This document shows, in pieces, positions 45,960-55,838 of a DNA stretch of 64,000 bases. The DNA comes from Sphingobacterium lactis (lineage in GTDB: Bacteria > Bacteroidota > Bacteroidia > Sphingobacteriales > Sphingobacteriaceae). How positions within the stretch are numbered: position 1 is the first letter of the stretch; each line of letters starts with the position of its first letter. The stretch is from contig NZ_CP049246.1 in assembly GCF_011046555.1 (NCBI RefSeq), positions 248,001 through 312,000 on the forward strand. The letters run 5' to 3'. Under the pieces are notes generated by a model, which ran no database searches, was not told the origin of the DNA, and worked only from the letters and a program-made list of their open reading frames with translations. The position numbers and the translations under genes are program-made.

Positions 45960-45982
45960 GGATTGCGCCTCGCGCGCAATCC
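45960..45982. repeat. Hairpin between the two tRNA genes
   Basis: GGATTGCGC pairs with GCGCAATCC around a short loop. It has no T-run and may be a tRNA-processing signal rather than a terminator. Confidence 0.5.
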
Positions 45983-45993
45983 GGTTGTTGTAG

Positions 45994-46066
<73 letters not shown>

Positions 46067-46179
46067 ATATATTTTCAAAAAATCTACTCTAAAATTATTT
46101 AAAAGCAGATTATACTATCTCCGAATTGGAGTACAAAGATATTATTTGTTTCTTTGTAAAGCAAATAAAATTTGAAATA

Positions 46180-47058
46180 ATGTCGCATAAAGCAGGATTC
46201 GTCAGTATCATCGGTAAACCAAATGCCGGAAAATCTACCCTAATGAACGCATTAGTGGGGGAAAAGATGTCTATTATCACCCCTAAAGCGCAAACAACCC
46301 GGCACCGAATTATCGGAATCGTGAATGATGAAGACTATCAAATCGTCTTCTCCGACACACCCGGTGTGATCAAACCCAACTATTCCCTACAGGAATCCAT
46401 GATGAATTTTGTGATGGGTTCGATAATCGACGCCGATGTGCTCCTCTTTGTTACAGACATCCACGAAAAATACGACGAAAATGATGTGCTCGATAAATTG
46501 AGGAACACAGGTTCGCCAGTTGCTGTCATCATCAACAAGGTCGATAAATCTTCGGAAGAAGAGGTCAAGGCTAAAATTGAGTTTTGGCAAGAAAAGATTA
46601 ACCCAGATGCCATCTTTCCTATTTCTGCCCTATTGGGATACAATGTGGAAGCGGTCATGAATTACATCAAGGACAAATTGCCGGTCCATGCCCCATACTA
46701 CGAGAAAGATGAACTTACAGATAAATCCATGCGATTCTTTGTCTCGGAAATCATCCGCGAGAAAGTCTTCAAATTATACGATAAAGAAATCCCTTACAGC
46801 ACCGAGGTGGTAATTACATCCTTCAAGGAGGAAGCCCATATCACCCGTATTGCGGCAGAGATTATCGTGGAAAGGGATTCGCAGAAAAACATCATCATCG
46901 GAAAAGCCGGAGCCATGATCAAGAAGGTCGGCACCTATGCCCGCCAGGATATTGAAGAATTTATCGGTGGTAAGGTGTTCCTGGAAATGTTCGTTAAGGT
47001 CCTTCCCGATTGGAGAAGTAAGAAAAATTACCTGAAGAGGTTTGGATACGACGACTAG
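46180..47058 (+). CDS. era: GTPase Era
   Basis: A 292-residue GTPase that binds 16S rRNA and aids 30S assembly. G-box motifs are in order: GKPNAGKST (residues 11-19), DTPGVIKP (about 60), NKVD (about 125), ISALLG. A C-terminal KH domain contains IIIGKAGAMIKKVG. The start is set at ATG 46180 (MSHKAGFVSIIGKP); a longer frame from 46126 adds 18 hydrophobic residues that are not Era-like. A terminator follows the stop. Confidence 0.95.
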   Translation: MSHKAGFVSIIGKPNAGKSTLMNALVGEKMSIITPKAQTTRHRIIGIVNDEDYQIVFSDTPGVIKPNYSLQESMMNFVMGSIIDADVLLFVTDIHEKYDENDVLDKLRNTGSPVAVIINKVDKSSEEEVKAKIEFWQEKINPDAIFPISALLGYNVEAVMNYIKDKLPVHAPYYEKDELTDKSMRFFVSEIIREKVFKLYDKEIPYSTEVVITSFKEEAHITRIAAEIIVERDSQKNIIIGKAGAMIKKVGTYARQDIEEFIGGKVFLEMFVKVLPDWRSKKNYLKRFGYDD

Positions 47059-47079
47059 AATGCAAAAATATAGATTAGG

Positions 47080-47107
47080 GGGTAGCAGCAATGCTACCCT
47101 TTTTTTC
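47080..47107 (+). terminator. Intrinsic terminator after era
   Basis: GGGTAGCA pairs with TGCTACCC around GCAA, followed by TTTTTTT. It lies 21 bases after the era stop and faces the KhtU-like gene end. Confidence 0.88.
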
Positions 47108-47117
47108 GTTATGTCGA

Positions 47118-48416
47118 TCAGTTTTCCACGGAAGCTTCCAAATCGCTGAGTTTCTTTTTCGGCTTTTTCGCGGTTTCCTTCTGCCCTGCCATGGTATTCC
47201 AGATATTCCGGGATTCCTTCGTCAACAAAGGCGAAATAATCGACAGCAATAATACATAGACCACAACGAAGGATTGGATCACAGGCAGCAATTTCCCCGC
47301 CTTACCAATGTTCGCCATAATAATGGAAAACTCGCCACGTGCGGATAGGGTAAAGCCGATATCAACGGAATTCTTTGCCGGCAGTTTGGAAAACCGACTG
47401 GCAAAATAGCCGGAAGCCACATTGCATACTACGGTAATCGCCGCCGCAAATACTGCCCAACCAACTGCACCGCCAAGGGAATACATATCGATGGACAGGC
47501 CGAAACTGAAAAAGAACATCGCCCCGAAGAAATCCTTGAACGGCAGCACCATCCCTTCGATCTTCTTGATGTATTTCGAATCCGCAAATACCAGACCTGC
47601 CATCAATGCGCCAATGGCTTCCGCCACATGAATGGTCTCCGAAAACCCTGCAATAAGGAACAGCAAACTGAAGATGATCAGAATAAAAAGCTCCGAGGAT
47701 TTTTCGTACAATAGCTTATCGATGAATGGAACCAGTTTACGACCCAATATCAGAAAGGAAAGGATAAAGCCCAGGGCTAACAGCGATGTTCCCGCAACGG
47801 TCCAGAAAGACGAACTGCCCGTCAGGATCAGACCCGACAGGAAAGAAATATGCATGGCGATAAAAAGGTCATCAAACATGATCATTCCCATGATAACCTC
47901 GGTTTCGGGATTGGCGGTACGTTTCAGGTCCGTCAGCACCTTCGCAACGATCGCTGTGGAGGAACTAGTCATGATCCCACAGAGCACCATCATTTCCTTG
48001 AAGGGCAGATTCATCATCCAACCAACCAAGAGCCCAGAGAAGAAGTTCAGCAGCACATAGATCGTCCCACCAGCCACAATGGACTTCCCGGACTTGATCA
48101 GGCGCCCAACAGAAAACTCCAGCCCCAAATAGAACAAAAGGAACAGCACACCCAGCCGCCCCATAAACTCGATGAACGGCTTACTCTCGGTAAAGGTGAG
48201 GAATTTCCATACGGAATTAAACCCTTCCTTCAAGCCCTCACTGCCCGTATTGTTCAGGAAATCAGCAACAAATCCAGGGTACGATTCGTTCCCCAAGACC
48301 ATACCGATCACAATAAAAAATGGAATAACCGAGAACTTTAGCCGATTGGCCAACAAACCGACCAAAGCTACCAATAAAACTGCGATTCCAATTTCTATAA
48401 TGAGGGTACTATGCAT
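47118..48416 (-). CDS. CPA2-type cation/proton antiporter (KhtU-like)
   Basis: A 432-residue inner-membrane antiporter with about 12 hydrophobic helices. The CPA2 helix motif GIMTSSSTAIVAKVL and the following MIMFDDLFIA (Asp) are ion-path residues of the family. The upstream neighbour codes for a KhtT-like regulatory subunit with a nine-base gap, so the pair resembles the Bacillus KhtTU K+/H+ antiporter. Potassium efflux coupled to proton uptake is therefore likely but inferred. The C-terminus is a short charged tail (KKPKKKLSDLEASVEN). Confidence 0.87.
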   Translation of the reverse strand: MHSTLIIEIGIAVLLVALVGLLANRLKFSVIPFFIVIGMVLGNESYPGFVADFLNNTGSEGLKEGFNSVWKFLTFTESKPFIEFMGRLGVLFLLFYLGLEFSVGRLIKSGKSIVAGGTIYVLLNFFSGLLVGWMMNLPFKEMMVLCGIMTSSSTAIVAKVLTDLKRTANPETEVIMGMIMFDDLFIAMHISFLSGLILTGSSSFWTVAGTSLLALGFILSFLILGRKLVPFIDKLLYEKSSELFILIIFSLLFLIAGFSETIHVAEAIGALMAGLVFADSKYIKKIEGMVLPFKDFFGAMFFFSFGLSIDMYSLGGAVGWAVFAAAITVVCNVASGYFASRFSKLPAKNSVDIGFTLSARGEFSIIMANIGKAGKLLPVIQSFVVVYVLLLSIISPLLTKESRNIWNTMAGQKETAKKPKKKLSDLEASVEN

Positions 48417-48425
48417 AATTCGCGA

Positions 48426-48905
48426 TTACAGTAAGATTTCTTTTAGCAATTTGATATTCTTTAATTTACCGGCAATGACCAATGTCGTTCCTGGGGTGAT
48501 GACATAATCAGGTCCGGGGTTGATGATGGTTTCATCTTCCCGAATGGCAGCAATAATGGATGCACCGGTTCGCTGCCTTACTTCCAATTGGCCAATGCTC
48601 TTGTTCACGCCATCATTGGAAGCTCCAACCTTATACCATTCGATCCGTAGATCATCCAAAGCGACCTCAATGGTCTCCAATGCTTTGGGTTTATAGGACA
48701 GTCCTCCCAAAATACCGGCCACCTGACGGGATTCCTCATCCGACATCGTCATCACACAATGCGTCTCGTTGTCCTCATCCTCATGGCGGTATAACTCCCG
48801 ACGGCCATCATCGTGGATGACCACTACCATGTTGTCGCCAGCTTCCGTTTCAATCTGATATTTCTTGCCAATACCAATTAGGTCACTCTCTCTAACTATC
48901 GACAT
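48426..48905 (-). CDS. TrkA-C (RCK_C) regulatory subunit, KhtT-like
   Basis: A 159-residue soluble protein with a short N-terminal part (MSIVRESDLIGIGKKYQIET) and a C-terminal RCK_C/TrkA-C domain (IGQLEVRQRTGASIIAAIRE then PGTTLVIAGKLKNIKLLKEI). The segment HDDGRRELYRHED resembles the KhtT N-terminal domain. Such subunits gate the antiporter by binding nucleotides. A ribosome site AAAGGAAA precedes the ATG. The antiporter gene follows nine bases later. Confidence 0.87.
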   Translation of the reverse strand: MSIVRESDLIGIGKKYQIETEAGDNMVVVIHDDGRRELYRHEDEDNETHCVMTMSDEESRQVAGILGGLSYKPKALETIEVALDDLRIEWYKVGASNDGVNKSIGQLEVRQRTGASIIAAIREDETIINPGPDYVITPGTTLVIAGKLKNIKLLKEILL

Positions 48906-48978
48906 GATTTCCTTTTGTTAATTAAAAATTAGATTATTTATTTCCCAGCTTATTTCAAATATATTGAATTCAAATGAT

Positions 48979-49758
48979 TTATCCAGCATCGATGATCTTA
49001 TAACTGCCATCTGCACGCTGTTCTGGTCTTCCGACGGAAATATTCTTGGAATGGTAAAACAGGAACACCCATCCTTCAGGAGCGCCCGCTTCCCAATATT
49101 GCGCCCGTAGATCGCGCGCCTTTCTTCCATCGTAATCATACTTGGCGATAAAGCTGCGGAAGATTTCCTCCGGTTCGGGCAATTCATCGCCTCCAAAGAA
49201 GAAATGCTCACCCTCCGTTTTCACGTGAAAGACCTGATGGAATTCGCTGTGTCCACCTGAAAGTTCATAACTGATCTCCGGCGTCAACTGCCCGTCGCCA
49301 TTCACGAACAGGATGTTGCCGCTCCGCTGCAGGACGTCAAAGACCTCCGTCCGGTAGGATGGAGACTCGGAGCTGTACGCACTCTCCCACTCCTGTTCCT
49401 GGATCACATATTCGGCATTCGGAAAGGCCACCCGTTTTACGCCGTCCCTGATATCCACCATACCGCTGGCATGGTCCTTATGCAGGTGGGACATCAACAC
49501 ATAGCGGACATCGTTAATGGAAAACCCCAATTTCTTGATGTTCTCATGAATCACCAATTCCCCCGCTTCGTTGCGCAGGCCCAATCCTGTATCAAGCACG
49601 ATCAAGCCATCCTTGGTTTCAATCAGGAAAGGATGCACATGGATGAACAGGGACCCGGGCCGATCCTTGGGATCGTCCTTTTTCGGATCAAAGGGAATAA
49701 ATTGTTTCGTTTTATCAACAGAGTAGGAACCTTCAAATAAGGAATATGCTTTAGCCAT
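48979..49758 (-). CDS. MBL-fold metallo-hydrolase (lactonase-like)
   Basis: A 259-residue cytoplasmic metallo-beta-lactamase-fold enzyme. The zinc site is SHLHKDHASG (His-x-His-x-Asp-His, about residues 95-100), with further ligands in LSGGHSEFHQVF and FFGGDELPEPEE, and a distal His in FLFYHSKNI. This arrangement resembles the AiiA/AHL-lactonase branch, but the full lactonase signature is not seen, so substrate is open. It stands between the antiporter pair and the divergent recJ. Confidence 0.82.
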   Translation of the reverse strand: MAKAYSLFEGSYSVDKTKQFIPFDPKKDDPKDRPGSLFIHVHPFLIETKDGLIVLDTGLGLRNEAGELVIHENIKKLGFSINDVRYVLMSHLHKDHASGMVDIRDGVKRVAFPNAEYVIQEQEWESAYSSESPSYRTEVFDVLQRSGNILFVNGDGQLTPEISYELSGGHSEFHQVFHVKTEGEHFFFGGDELPEPEEIFRSFIAKYDYDGRKARDLRAQYWEAGAPEGWVFLFYHSKNISVGRPEQRADGSYKIIDAG

Positions 49759-49873
49759 ATGTATTTATTTGTCTTCTTGACAGTTAAGTGCAAGTGATTT
49801 TGAACTTCGTGTACCACATTAGGTATCTAAGCCGATATAATGTATCTTTACACGTTAATTATTAGGCAAAGAT

Positions 49874-51574
49874 ATGCAAAAAAGGTGGGTGCTGAAACCA
49901 AAAAGGAATCAAGAAAAGATTAGCAAGCTCCAGGAAGCGCTTGGTGTAAACCCCATCATTGCAGAACTCCTAATCAACCGTGACGTTGAAACATTCGATC
50001 AGGCTCGGGATTTCTTCCGACCATCCCTAGATCAGCTACACGACCCCTTCTTGATGAAGGATATGGACGTGGCCATTACGCGCATCGATCGCGCCATCGG
50101 GAACAAGGAGAAGATCCTTATCTATGGCGATTATGACGTCGATGGTACCACGGCAGTTTCCGTGGTGTACAGTTTCTTCCGCGATTACAATTCAGGCATT
50201 GAGTTTTATATCCCAGACCGATACAGTGAGGGGTATGGTATTTCCAACAAGGGCATTGACTATGCCTATGAAAACGGATTTACACTTATCATTGCATTAG
50301 ACTGTGGTATCAAGGCTGTCGATAAGATCGCTTATGCCAACAGCAAGGGCATCGACTTTATCATCGGTGATCACCATCTGCCCGGTGATGAACTTCCGGA
50401 TGCAGTCGCTGTCCTGGATCCGAAGCGCAGTGATTGCCCCTACCCCTACAAGGAACTATCGGGCTGTGGCATCGGTTTTAAGATCGTACAGGCCTTCCTC
50501 CAGCACAACGGCATGCCCAAGGAGTTGGCTTACCAATACCTAGACCTCGTGGCGGTGAGCATTGCCTCGGATATCGTTCCGATTACCGGCGAGAACCGCA
50601 TCCTCACCCATTATGGGCTGAAGAAACTCAACACCAACCCGTGCGTCGGGCTGCAGGCGCTGATCAACCTGTCGACTCACAAATCCGGTTCATTTTCCGT
50701 AAACGATGTGGTCTTCCAGATCGGTCCGCGCATCAATGCCGCCGGCCGTATAGACCATGCCAAGGACGCCGTCAAACTATTGACCGTAAAGACCCTGCAG
50801 GATGCAAAACCCTACTCGGATAGCATCGACGACCAGAACAATACCCGCAAGGGCTATGACCTCAAAATCACCAACGAAGCCCTTGAGCTACTGGATAACG
50901 ACGAGATCCTGAAGGCGCGGAAAACAACGGTGCTGTACAAGGAAGACTGGCACAAAGGTGTAATCGGCATTGTGGCCTCCCGTCTGACCGAGAAGTATTA
51001 CCGCCCGACCATCATCCTGACAAATACCAACGGCCATATCGCCGGTTCGGCAAGGTCCGTCTTGGGATTCGATCTTTACGAAGCACTCAGCGAATGCAGC
51101 GACCTGCTGGACCAATATGGCGGCCATAAATATGCGGCCGGCCTGACCATGCAGACTGTCAATGTCCCTCTTTTCCAAGAGCGTTTCGAGGAAGTTGTCA
51201 GCAAGAGTATTAAACCTGAGATGCTGCAGCAGGAAATATTGATCGAGAAAGAAATTACGTTAAAAGATATAGACGCCAAGTTTTACAAGATCCTGCATCA
51301 ATTCCAGCCTCATGGACCAGTGAACGAAGCACCGACTTTTCTGGTCAAGGGCGTCACCATGGGCTACGGCGCTACCATTGTAGGTAGCACCCACCTCAAA
51401 TTCTCCGTTAAACAGGGAGAATCGCCTATTTTTGACTGCATAGGTTTTGGTCTTGCCCTGTATATCGATCGGATCTTGGCCGGCAGGACCTTTGACATTT
51501 GCTTCAGCATTGAAGAGAACAATTGGCGTGGCAAGAAGAATTTGCAATTAAATGTAAAAGCAATTCGATTTTAA
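49874..51574 (+). CDS. recJ: Single-stranded-DNA-specific exonuclease RecJ
   Basis: A 566-residue DHH-family nuclease that degrades single-stranded DNA 5' to 3' in recombination and mismatch repair. The metal motifs are IYGDYDVDGTT (about residue 80) and GDHHLPGDELP (about 155), the DHH proper; the DHHA1 region has TNTNGHIAGSARS, and an OB-type C-terminal domain ends the protein (CFSIEENNWRGKKNLQLNV). A TATCTTTA promoter-like box lies about 25 bases upstream. Confidence 0.95.
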   Translation: MQKRWVLKPKRNQEKISKLQEALGVNPIIAELLINRDVETFDQARDFFRPSLDQLHDPFLMKDMDVAITRIDRAIGNKEKILIYGDYDVDGTTAVSVVYSFFRDYNSGIEFYIPDRYSEGYGISNKGIDYAYENGFTLIIALDCGIKAVDKIAYANSKGIDFIIGDHHLPGDELPDAVAVLDPKRSDCPYPYKELSGCGIGFKIVQAFLQHNGMPKELAYQYLDLVAVSIASDIVPITGENRILTHYGLKKLNTNPCVGLQALINLSTHKSGSFSVNDVVFQIGPRINAAGRIDHAKDAVKLLTVKTLQDAKPYSDSIDDQNNTRKGYDLKITNEALELLDNDEILKARKTTVLYKEDWHKGVIGIVASRLTEKYYRPTIILTNTNGHIAGSARSVLGFDLYEALSECSDLLDQYGGHKYAAGLTMQTVNVPLFQERFEEVVSKSIKPEMLQQEILIEKEITLKDIDAKFYKILHQFQPHGPVNEAPTFLVKGVTMGYGATIVGSTHLKFSVKQGESPIFDCIGFGLALYIDRILAGRTFDICFSIEENNWRGKKNLQLNVKAIRF

Positions 51575-51578
51575 AAAA

Positions 51579-51586
51579 TATATTTG
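51579..51586 (+). promoter_or_regulatory. -7 promoter box TATATTTG upstream of lptB
   Basis: A TAnnTTTG match, 19 bases before the lptB ATG and only five bases after the recJ stop. Confidence 0.65.
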
Positions 51587-51605
51587 CAATTAACGGTATA
51601 AGCAC

Positions 51606-52340
51606 ATGATTCTACGAGCAGAGCACCTTATCAAGAAATATAAACAACGAACCGTTGTGAACGATGTATCCTTCCATGTGGAACAGGGAGAGATTGTCGG
51701 TCTGTTGGGTCCCAACGGAGCCGGAAAGACGACCTCCTTCTACATGATCGTAGGCTTGATCAAGCCCAACGAAGGACAGGTTTTTCTTGATGACCTGGAG
51801 ATCACCCAAGACCCGATGTACAAGCGTGCACAGCGTGGAATTGGCTACCTTGCCCAGGAAGCCTCCGTTTTCAGAAAGCTTTCCGTAGAAAATAACATCC
51901 TTTCCGTACTGGAGATCCATCACCCCAACAAAGCCGAGCGCAAGGAGAAACTGGAAGAACTGCTGACGGAATTCAGCTTGCACCGTGTCCGCAAGAACCG
52001 TGGCGACCTATTATCGGGTGGTGAACGCCGGAGGACTGAGATCGCTCGTGCCCTGGCCGCAAACCCGAACTTCATCCTGCTCGATGAGCCCTTCGCTGGG
52101 GTTGACCCGATTGCCGTTGAAGAGATCCAAACCATCGTTGCCAAATTGAAAACACGCAACATCGGGATCCTAATCACCGACCACAACGTACAGGAAACAC
52201 TTTCCATCACCGACCGAGCGTATCTATTGACCGAAGGAAAGATCATGCTTACGGGAACTCCCGAAGAAATCGCAGACAATGAGCTTGCACGTAAATTTTA
52301 CTTGGGAAGACATTTTGAATTAAGAAGGAAAAAATTCTAA
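51606..52340 (+). CDS. lptB: LPS export ABC transporter ATP-binding protein
   Basis: A 244-residue ABC ATPase that powers the LptB2FG complex moving lipopolysaccharide from the inner membrane. Walker A is [11 protein letters not shown], the signature [16 protein letters not shown], Walker [16 protein letters not shown], and the switch His is in [12 protein letters not shown]. The LptB-specific C-terminal part fits. Together with the OstA-like gene elsewhere in the window it indicates an Lpt-type outer membrane system. GH3 follows after 23 bases. Confidence 0.95.
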   Translation: MILRAEHLIKKYKQRTVVNDVSFHVEQGEIVGLLGPNGAGKTTSFYMIVGLIKPNEGQVFLDDLEITQDPMYKRAQRGIGYLAQEASVFRKLSVENNILSVLEIHHPNKAERKEKLEELLTEFSLHRVRKNRGDLLSGGERRRTEIARALAANPNFILLDEPFAGVDPIAVEEIQTIVAKLKTRNIGILITDHNVQETLSITDRAYLLTEGKIMLTGTPEEIADNELARKFYLGRHFELRRKKF

Positions 52341-52363
52341 ATTTACGATTCTATAACCACTGT

Positions 52364-53878
52364 ATGGCCTTATTAAACTCACTTTTTACGTGGATCATGA
52401 AGAAACGCATGCATCAGATCGATCTGTTCATGAAGTATCCCCATGATGTACAAGATGAATGGTTCCAAAGCTTGATTTCCGCAGCGGAGGCGACCGAGTG
52501 GGGCAAAAAATATGGCTATAACAGTATCTATACACCTGAGGAATACAAAAACCGGGTTCCCATTCAGGATTACGACGATATTAAGGGGTATGTGGACCGC
52601 ATGATCAAGGGTGAACAGAATATCCTCTGGCCATCCGACATCAAATGGTTCGCCAAATCCTCCGGAACGACCTCCGACCGCAGTAAATTTATTCCCGTGA
52701 GTATGGAGGCCCTTGAGGAATGCCACTACCAGGGCGGAAAGGACATGCTGTCCATCTTCTGCCACAACAAACCGGAGAACAAGGTCTTCACCGGAAAGTC
52801 CGTCGTTATCGGCGGATCCTCCCAGATCAACAACTTTAGCCCAGATTCCTATTATGGCGACCTCTCTTCCATCCTGATCCGCAACCTCCCTTTTTGGGCC
52901 GAATTCAAACGGACACCGAATATCGAGGTCACACTGAATCCGAATTTCGAAGAGAAAATCGAACAGATCGCACAGATTACCATCAAGGAGAATGTCACCT
53001 CGCTGGCGGGTGTGCCAACCTGGAACATGGTCATGGCCAACCGGATCCTTGAGATCACAGGCAAGGATAATCTCTTGGAAGTATGGCCGAATCTGGAATT
53101 CTATGGCCATGGAGGTGTAAGTTTCAAACCTTACCGGGAGCAGTTCAAGAAACTGATCCCATCGGACAACATGTATTTCTTCGAGAATTACAACGCCTCG
53201 GAGGGCTATTTTGGCCTTCAGGACCGTTCCGATTCCGAGGATCTGCTGCTGATGCTCGATTATGGGATCTATTATGAATTCCTTCCCATGGAAAATATCC
53301 ATGAGGAAAACCCGAAAACGCTGGCGCTGCATGAGGTGGAGGTCGGTAAGAACTACGCATTGATCATTTCGACCAATGCGGGTCTATGGCGGTACAAAAT
53401 CGGGGACACCATTAAATTTACATCCATTTCACCCTACCGTTTCCAGATTTCGGGCAGGACAAAACAGTACATCAATACATTTGGCGAGGAGGTGATCGTG
53501 GACAATGCCGAACAAGCCTTGGAAGTAGCCTGCAAGGCTACCGAAGCGACGATAAAGGATTATACTGCCGGACCGGTGTATTTCAACGACAAGACCGCTG
53601 GAGCCCATGAATGGGTCATCGAATTCGAGCACCAGCCCAATGACTTCCAACGATTCCGTGAAATCCTGGACGCCACATTACGGGAAATAAATTCCGATTA
53701 CGACGCAAAGCGGTACAAGGACATGGCACTCGCTGCACCTATCATCCACAATGCGCCAAAGGACAGTTTCTATAACTGGATGAAGAGCCGGGGTAAGCTG
53801 GGCGGACAGAACAAGGTACCACGCCTGGCCAACAGCCGGGAATACCTGGACCCGCTCCTGCAACTGATAAAAGGCTAA
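52364..53878 (+). CDS. GH3 family acyl-adenylate/amino-acid-conjugating enzyme
   Basis: A 504-residue protein of the GH3 family (plant auxin-responsive GH3 relatives), within the ANL superfamily. The ATP/AMP motif FAKSSGTTSDRSKFIPV (about 100-117) and the phrase YNASEGYFGLQD (about 285) match the GH3 catalytic site; the C-terminal domain has SGRTKQYINTFGEEV. In plants GH3 proteins conjugate amino acids to jasmonate or auxin; in bacteria the acceptor is unknown. It is co-directional with lptB and ends at a hairpin. Confidence 0.85.
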   Translation: MALLNSLFTWIMKKRMHQIDLFMKYPHDVQDEWFQSLISAAEATEWGKKYGYNSIYTPEEYKNRVPIQDYDDIKGYVDRMIKGEQNILWPSDIKWFAKSSGTTSDRSKFIPVSMEALEECHYQGGKDMLSIFCHNKPENKVFTGKSVVIGGSSQINNFSPDSYYGDLSSILIRNLPFWAEFKRTPNIEVTLNPNFEEKIEQIAQITIKENVTSLAGVPTWNMVMANRILEITGKDNLLEVWPNLEFYGHGGVSFKPYREQFKKLIPSDNMYFFENYNASEGYFGLQDRSDSEDLLLMLDYGIYYEFLPMENIHEENPKTLALHEVEVGKNYALIISTNAGLWRYKIGDTIKFTSISPYRFQISGRTKQYINTFGEEVIVDNAEQALEVACKATEATIKDYTAGPVYFNDKTAGAHEWVIEFEHQPNDFQRFREILDATLREINSDYDAKRYKDMALAAPIIHNAPKDSFYNWMKSRGKLGGQNKVPRLANSREYLDPLLQLIKG

Positions 53879-53887
53879 AAAACAAAA

Positions 53888-53910
53888 AATCCAGTGCACC
53901 GCGCTGGATT
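53888..53910 (+). terminator. Hairpin terminator after the GH3 gene
   Basis: AATCCAGTGC pairs with GCGCTGGATT (with one T-G pair) around ACC, followed by a T-rich tail. Confidence 0.75.
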
Positions 53911-54459
53911 CGTATTCTTTTTTTAAGCACCGATGGTGCAATTCAACAATTAATTCTTACGCCGACCCCTTTGGTACCCCCACCATTCCAACCGAATGCA
54001 AAAGGTAGTAAAGAAACCTGCGTCATTTATCCTTAAGGACGGATGGCAGTTTTGTAAAGGAAAACAAAAAAACCAAGGATAAACTTCCATACACCTACCT
54101 GCGCGGTAGCCTGTACATTTAATTCTGTAGATTCTCTTTCCATAATGTTACCAATAAAATCTTTAAAGTTCTCACTCCGGAAACTTGTATCTCCCGTCCA
54201 GATCCTGAACAGCCGCAGGTTAGTTGCGACAGAGCTTCCAAAGCATAACCTCTATGCCAAATTCTGTACCGAAAATCGAGAATCATTCCCCCAACTGCGA
54301 AACAATCGTTTCCGCTGAGAAATCATGCCGCGGAACTATCCAAAAGAAAGGACAACTGATGCATAGGAAAATATACAATGTCCTAAAAGTGTTACGTAAC
54401 AATAAATTAACCTCCGACCCACTTTCCAATTTAATCCCCCAAATGGCCGGTGCTTTTAA
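53911..54459. other. Intergenic stretch before ilvE, no gene supported
   Basis: An 82-codon frame at 54224-54472 begins with TTG and has no family likeness, no ribosome site and low coding character, so it is not called. No tRNA, clear hairpin or repeat was found here. Confidence 0.55.
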
Positions 54460-54467
54460 TATTTTTG
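54460..54467 (+). promoter_or_regulatory. -7 promoter box TATTTTTG upstream of ilvE
   Basis: A TAnnTTTG match, 31 bases before the ilvE ATG. Confidence 0.6.
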
Positions 54468-54498
54468 ACTAAATTGCAGCCATTAATATTCTAACATT

Positions 54499-55569
54499 AT
54501 GAGTTCCTCACAAACAACTACGATACAAGTGGAGCCTACACAACAATCTAGGCTTGCGCAAGTGGATTTTAACAATTTAAAATTTGGTCAGATCATGTCC
54601 GACCACATGCTGGTTGCTGAATATGACAATGGAAAATGGGAATCGGTAAAGATTGTACCTTATGGGGATCTTGCGGTCAGCCCTTCCATGTCTGCATTAC
54701 ATTACGGACAGGCAATTTTTGAAGGTATCAAGGGTTACAAATTTGAAGACGGAACAGTTAGTATCTTCCGTCCGGACAAGAACTGGGAGCGTTTCAACAA
54801 ATCAGCTGCTCGCCTGCAAATGCCGGAGGTGCCTGAAGAGATCTTTATTGATGGCCTGAAGCAATTGTTGGACGTAGACAGCGAATGGGTACCAAACAAA
54901 GAAGGTACTTCCCTGTACATCCGTCCATTTATGTTTGCTACAGAAGCGGCATTGGGTGTCCATCCTTCCAAATCCTATAAATTCATTATCATCACCTGCC
55001 CTGTCGGTGCTTACTACAGCAAACCAATCAGCTTAAAGGTGGAAACACACTATACGCGTGCCGCAGAAGGTGGTGTTGGTTTCTCGAAGAATGCCGGAAA
55101 TTACGCCCTTTCCCTATACCCTACGCAATTGGCAAACGATGAAGGTTACGACCAGATCATGTGGACCGATGCTTTGGAACATAAATACATCGAAGAAGCA
55201 GGAACGGCAAACTTAATCTTCCGCATCGGTGATAAGATTATTACACCTCATGGCGACACCATCCTTCACGGTGTGACAAGACGCACGATTATGGAGCTGG
55301 CTGAAAAATGGGGTTACCAAGCCGAGCAGCGCAAGGTATCCGTACAGGAATTGATCGACGGTATCAAGGCCGGTGAAGTATCGGAAGCTTTTGCCGCAGG
55401 AACCGCCGCAACCATTACCCATATCGACCGTATCGGATTCGAAGGACAGGATTATACACTGCCTCCAGTAGAAGGCCGCGAGTTCTCAAACAAAGTGTTG
55501 GGCTACCTCAATGACTTACGCTACGGCAAAACAGAAGATCCATTTGGCTGGAATTTAATCGTGAAATAA
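54499..55569 (+). CDS. ilvE: Branched-chain amino acid aminotransferase
   Basis: A 356-residue fold-type IV PLP aminotransferase of the larger (type II) BCAT form that makes or breaks down Leu, Ile and Val. SALHYGQAIFEGIKGYKFEDG and IRPFMFATEAALGVHP are substrate-loop blocks. The family segment YDQIMWTDALEHKYIEEAGT is present; the PLP lysine is expected in the FSKNAGNYALSLYP segment. The C-terminal half reads HGDTILHGVTRRTIMELAE and EAFAAGTAATITHIDRI. It is a single-gene unit with its own promoter and terminator. Confidence 0.95.
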   Translation: MSSSQTTTIQVEPTQQSRLAQVDFNNLKFGQIMSDHMLVAEYDNGKWESVKIVPYGDLAVSPSMSALHYGQAIFEGIKGYKFEDGTVSIFRPDKNWERFNKSAARLQMPEVPEEIFIDGLKQLLDVDSEWVPNKEGTSLYIRPFMFATEAALGVHPSKSYKFIIITCPVGAYYSKPISLKVETHYTRAAEGGVGFSKNAGNYALSLYPTQLANDEGYDQIMWTDALEHKYIEEAGTANLIFRIGDKIITPHGDTILHGVTRRTIMELAEKWGYQAEQRKVSVQELIDGIKAGEVSEAFAAGTAATITHIDRIGFEGQDYTLPPVEGREFSNKVLGYLNDLRYGKTEDPFGWNLIVK

Positions 55570-55590
55570 AAACTGCCAAAGTAGAACATA

Positions 55591-55620
55591 AAAAAAGCCA
55601 CCGAAATCGGTGGCTTTTTT
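55591..55620 (+). terminator. Intrinsic terminator after ilvE
   Basis: AAAAAAGCCACCG pairs with CGGTGGCTTTTTT around AAAT; strong in both directions. Confidence 0.88.
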
Positions 55621-55838
55621 ATGTTTTAGCGATTCCAATCTATTATTTTTTTTGAGGTAAAATTTACTGATATTCAATATTATACCTATTTTTTTTTAAT
55701 AGCCAGTGCTAAATCTTTTTAACAAAACAAATTGATGATTAGTTTTCTTCTCAACTCTACTAATCAAAATATTTATTAAAGAATTCTACCCCTAAATCAT
55801 AGTAAGAAAAACTATTACTCAATCGATTTCGTAGTTAA
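55621..55838. other. AT-rich leader before the second susC, no gene seen
   Basis: Very AT-rich with no coding frame. It likely carries promoter and regulatory sites of the second SusC/SusD pair; no exact TAnnTTTG box was found near the start. Confidence 0.5.

Noticed and set aside
48979..49758. MBL-fold gene as a quorum-quenching AHL lactonase
   Set aside because: Only the generic zinc-site motif is visible; no acyl-homoserine-lactone system is nearby, so a specific substrate is not claimed.
54224..54472. 82-codon frame before ilvE
   Set aside because: TTG start, no ribosome site, and it runs into the ilvE promoter; composition is not protein-like.
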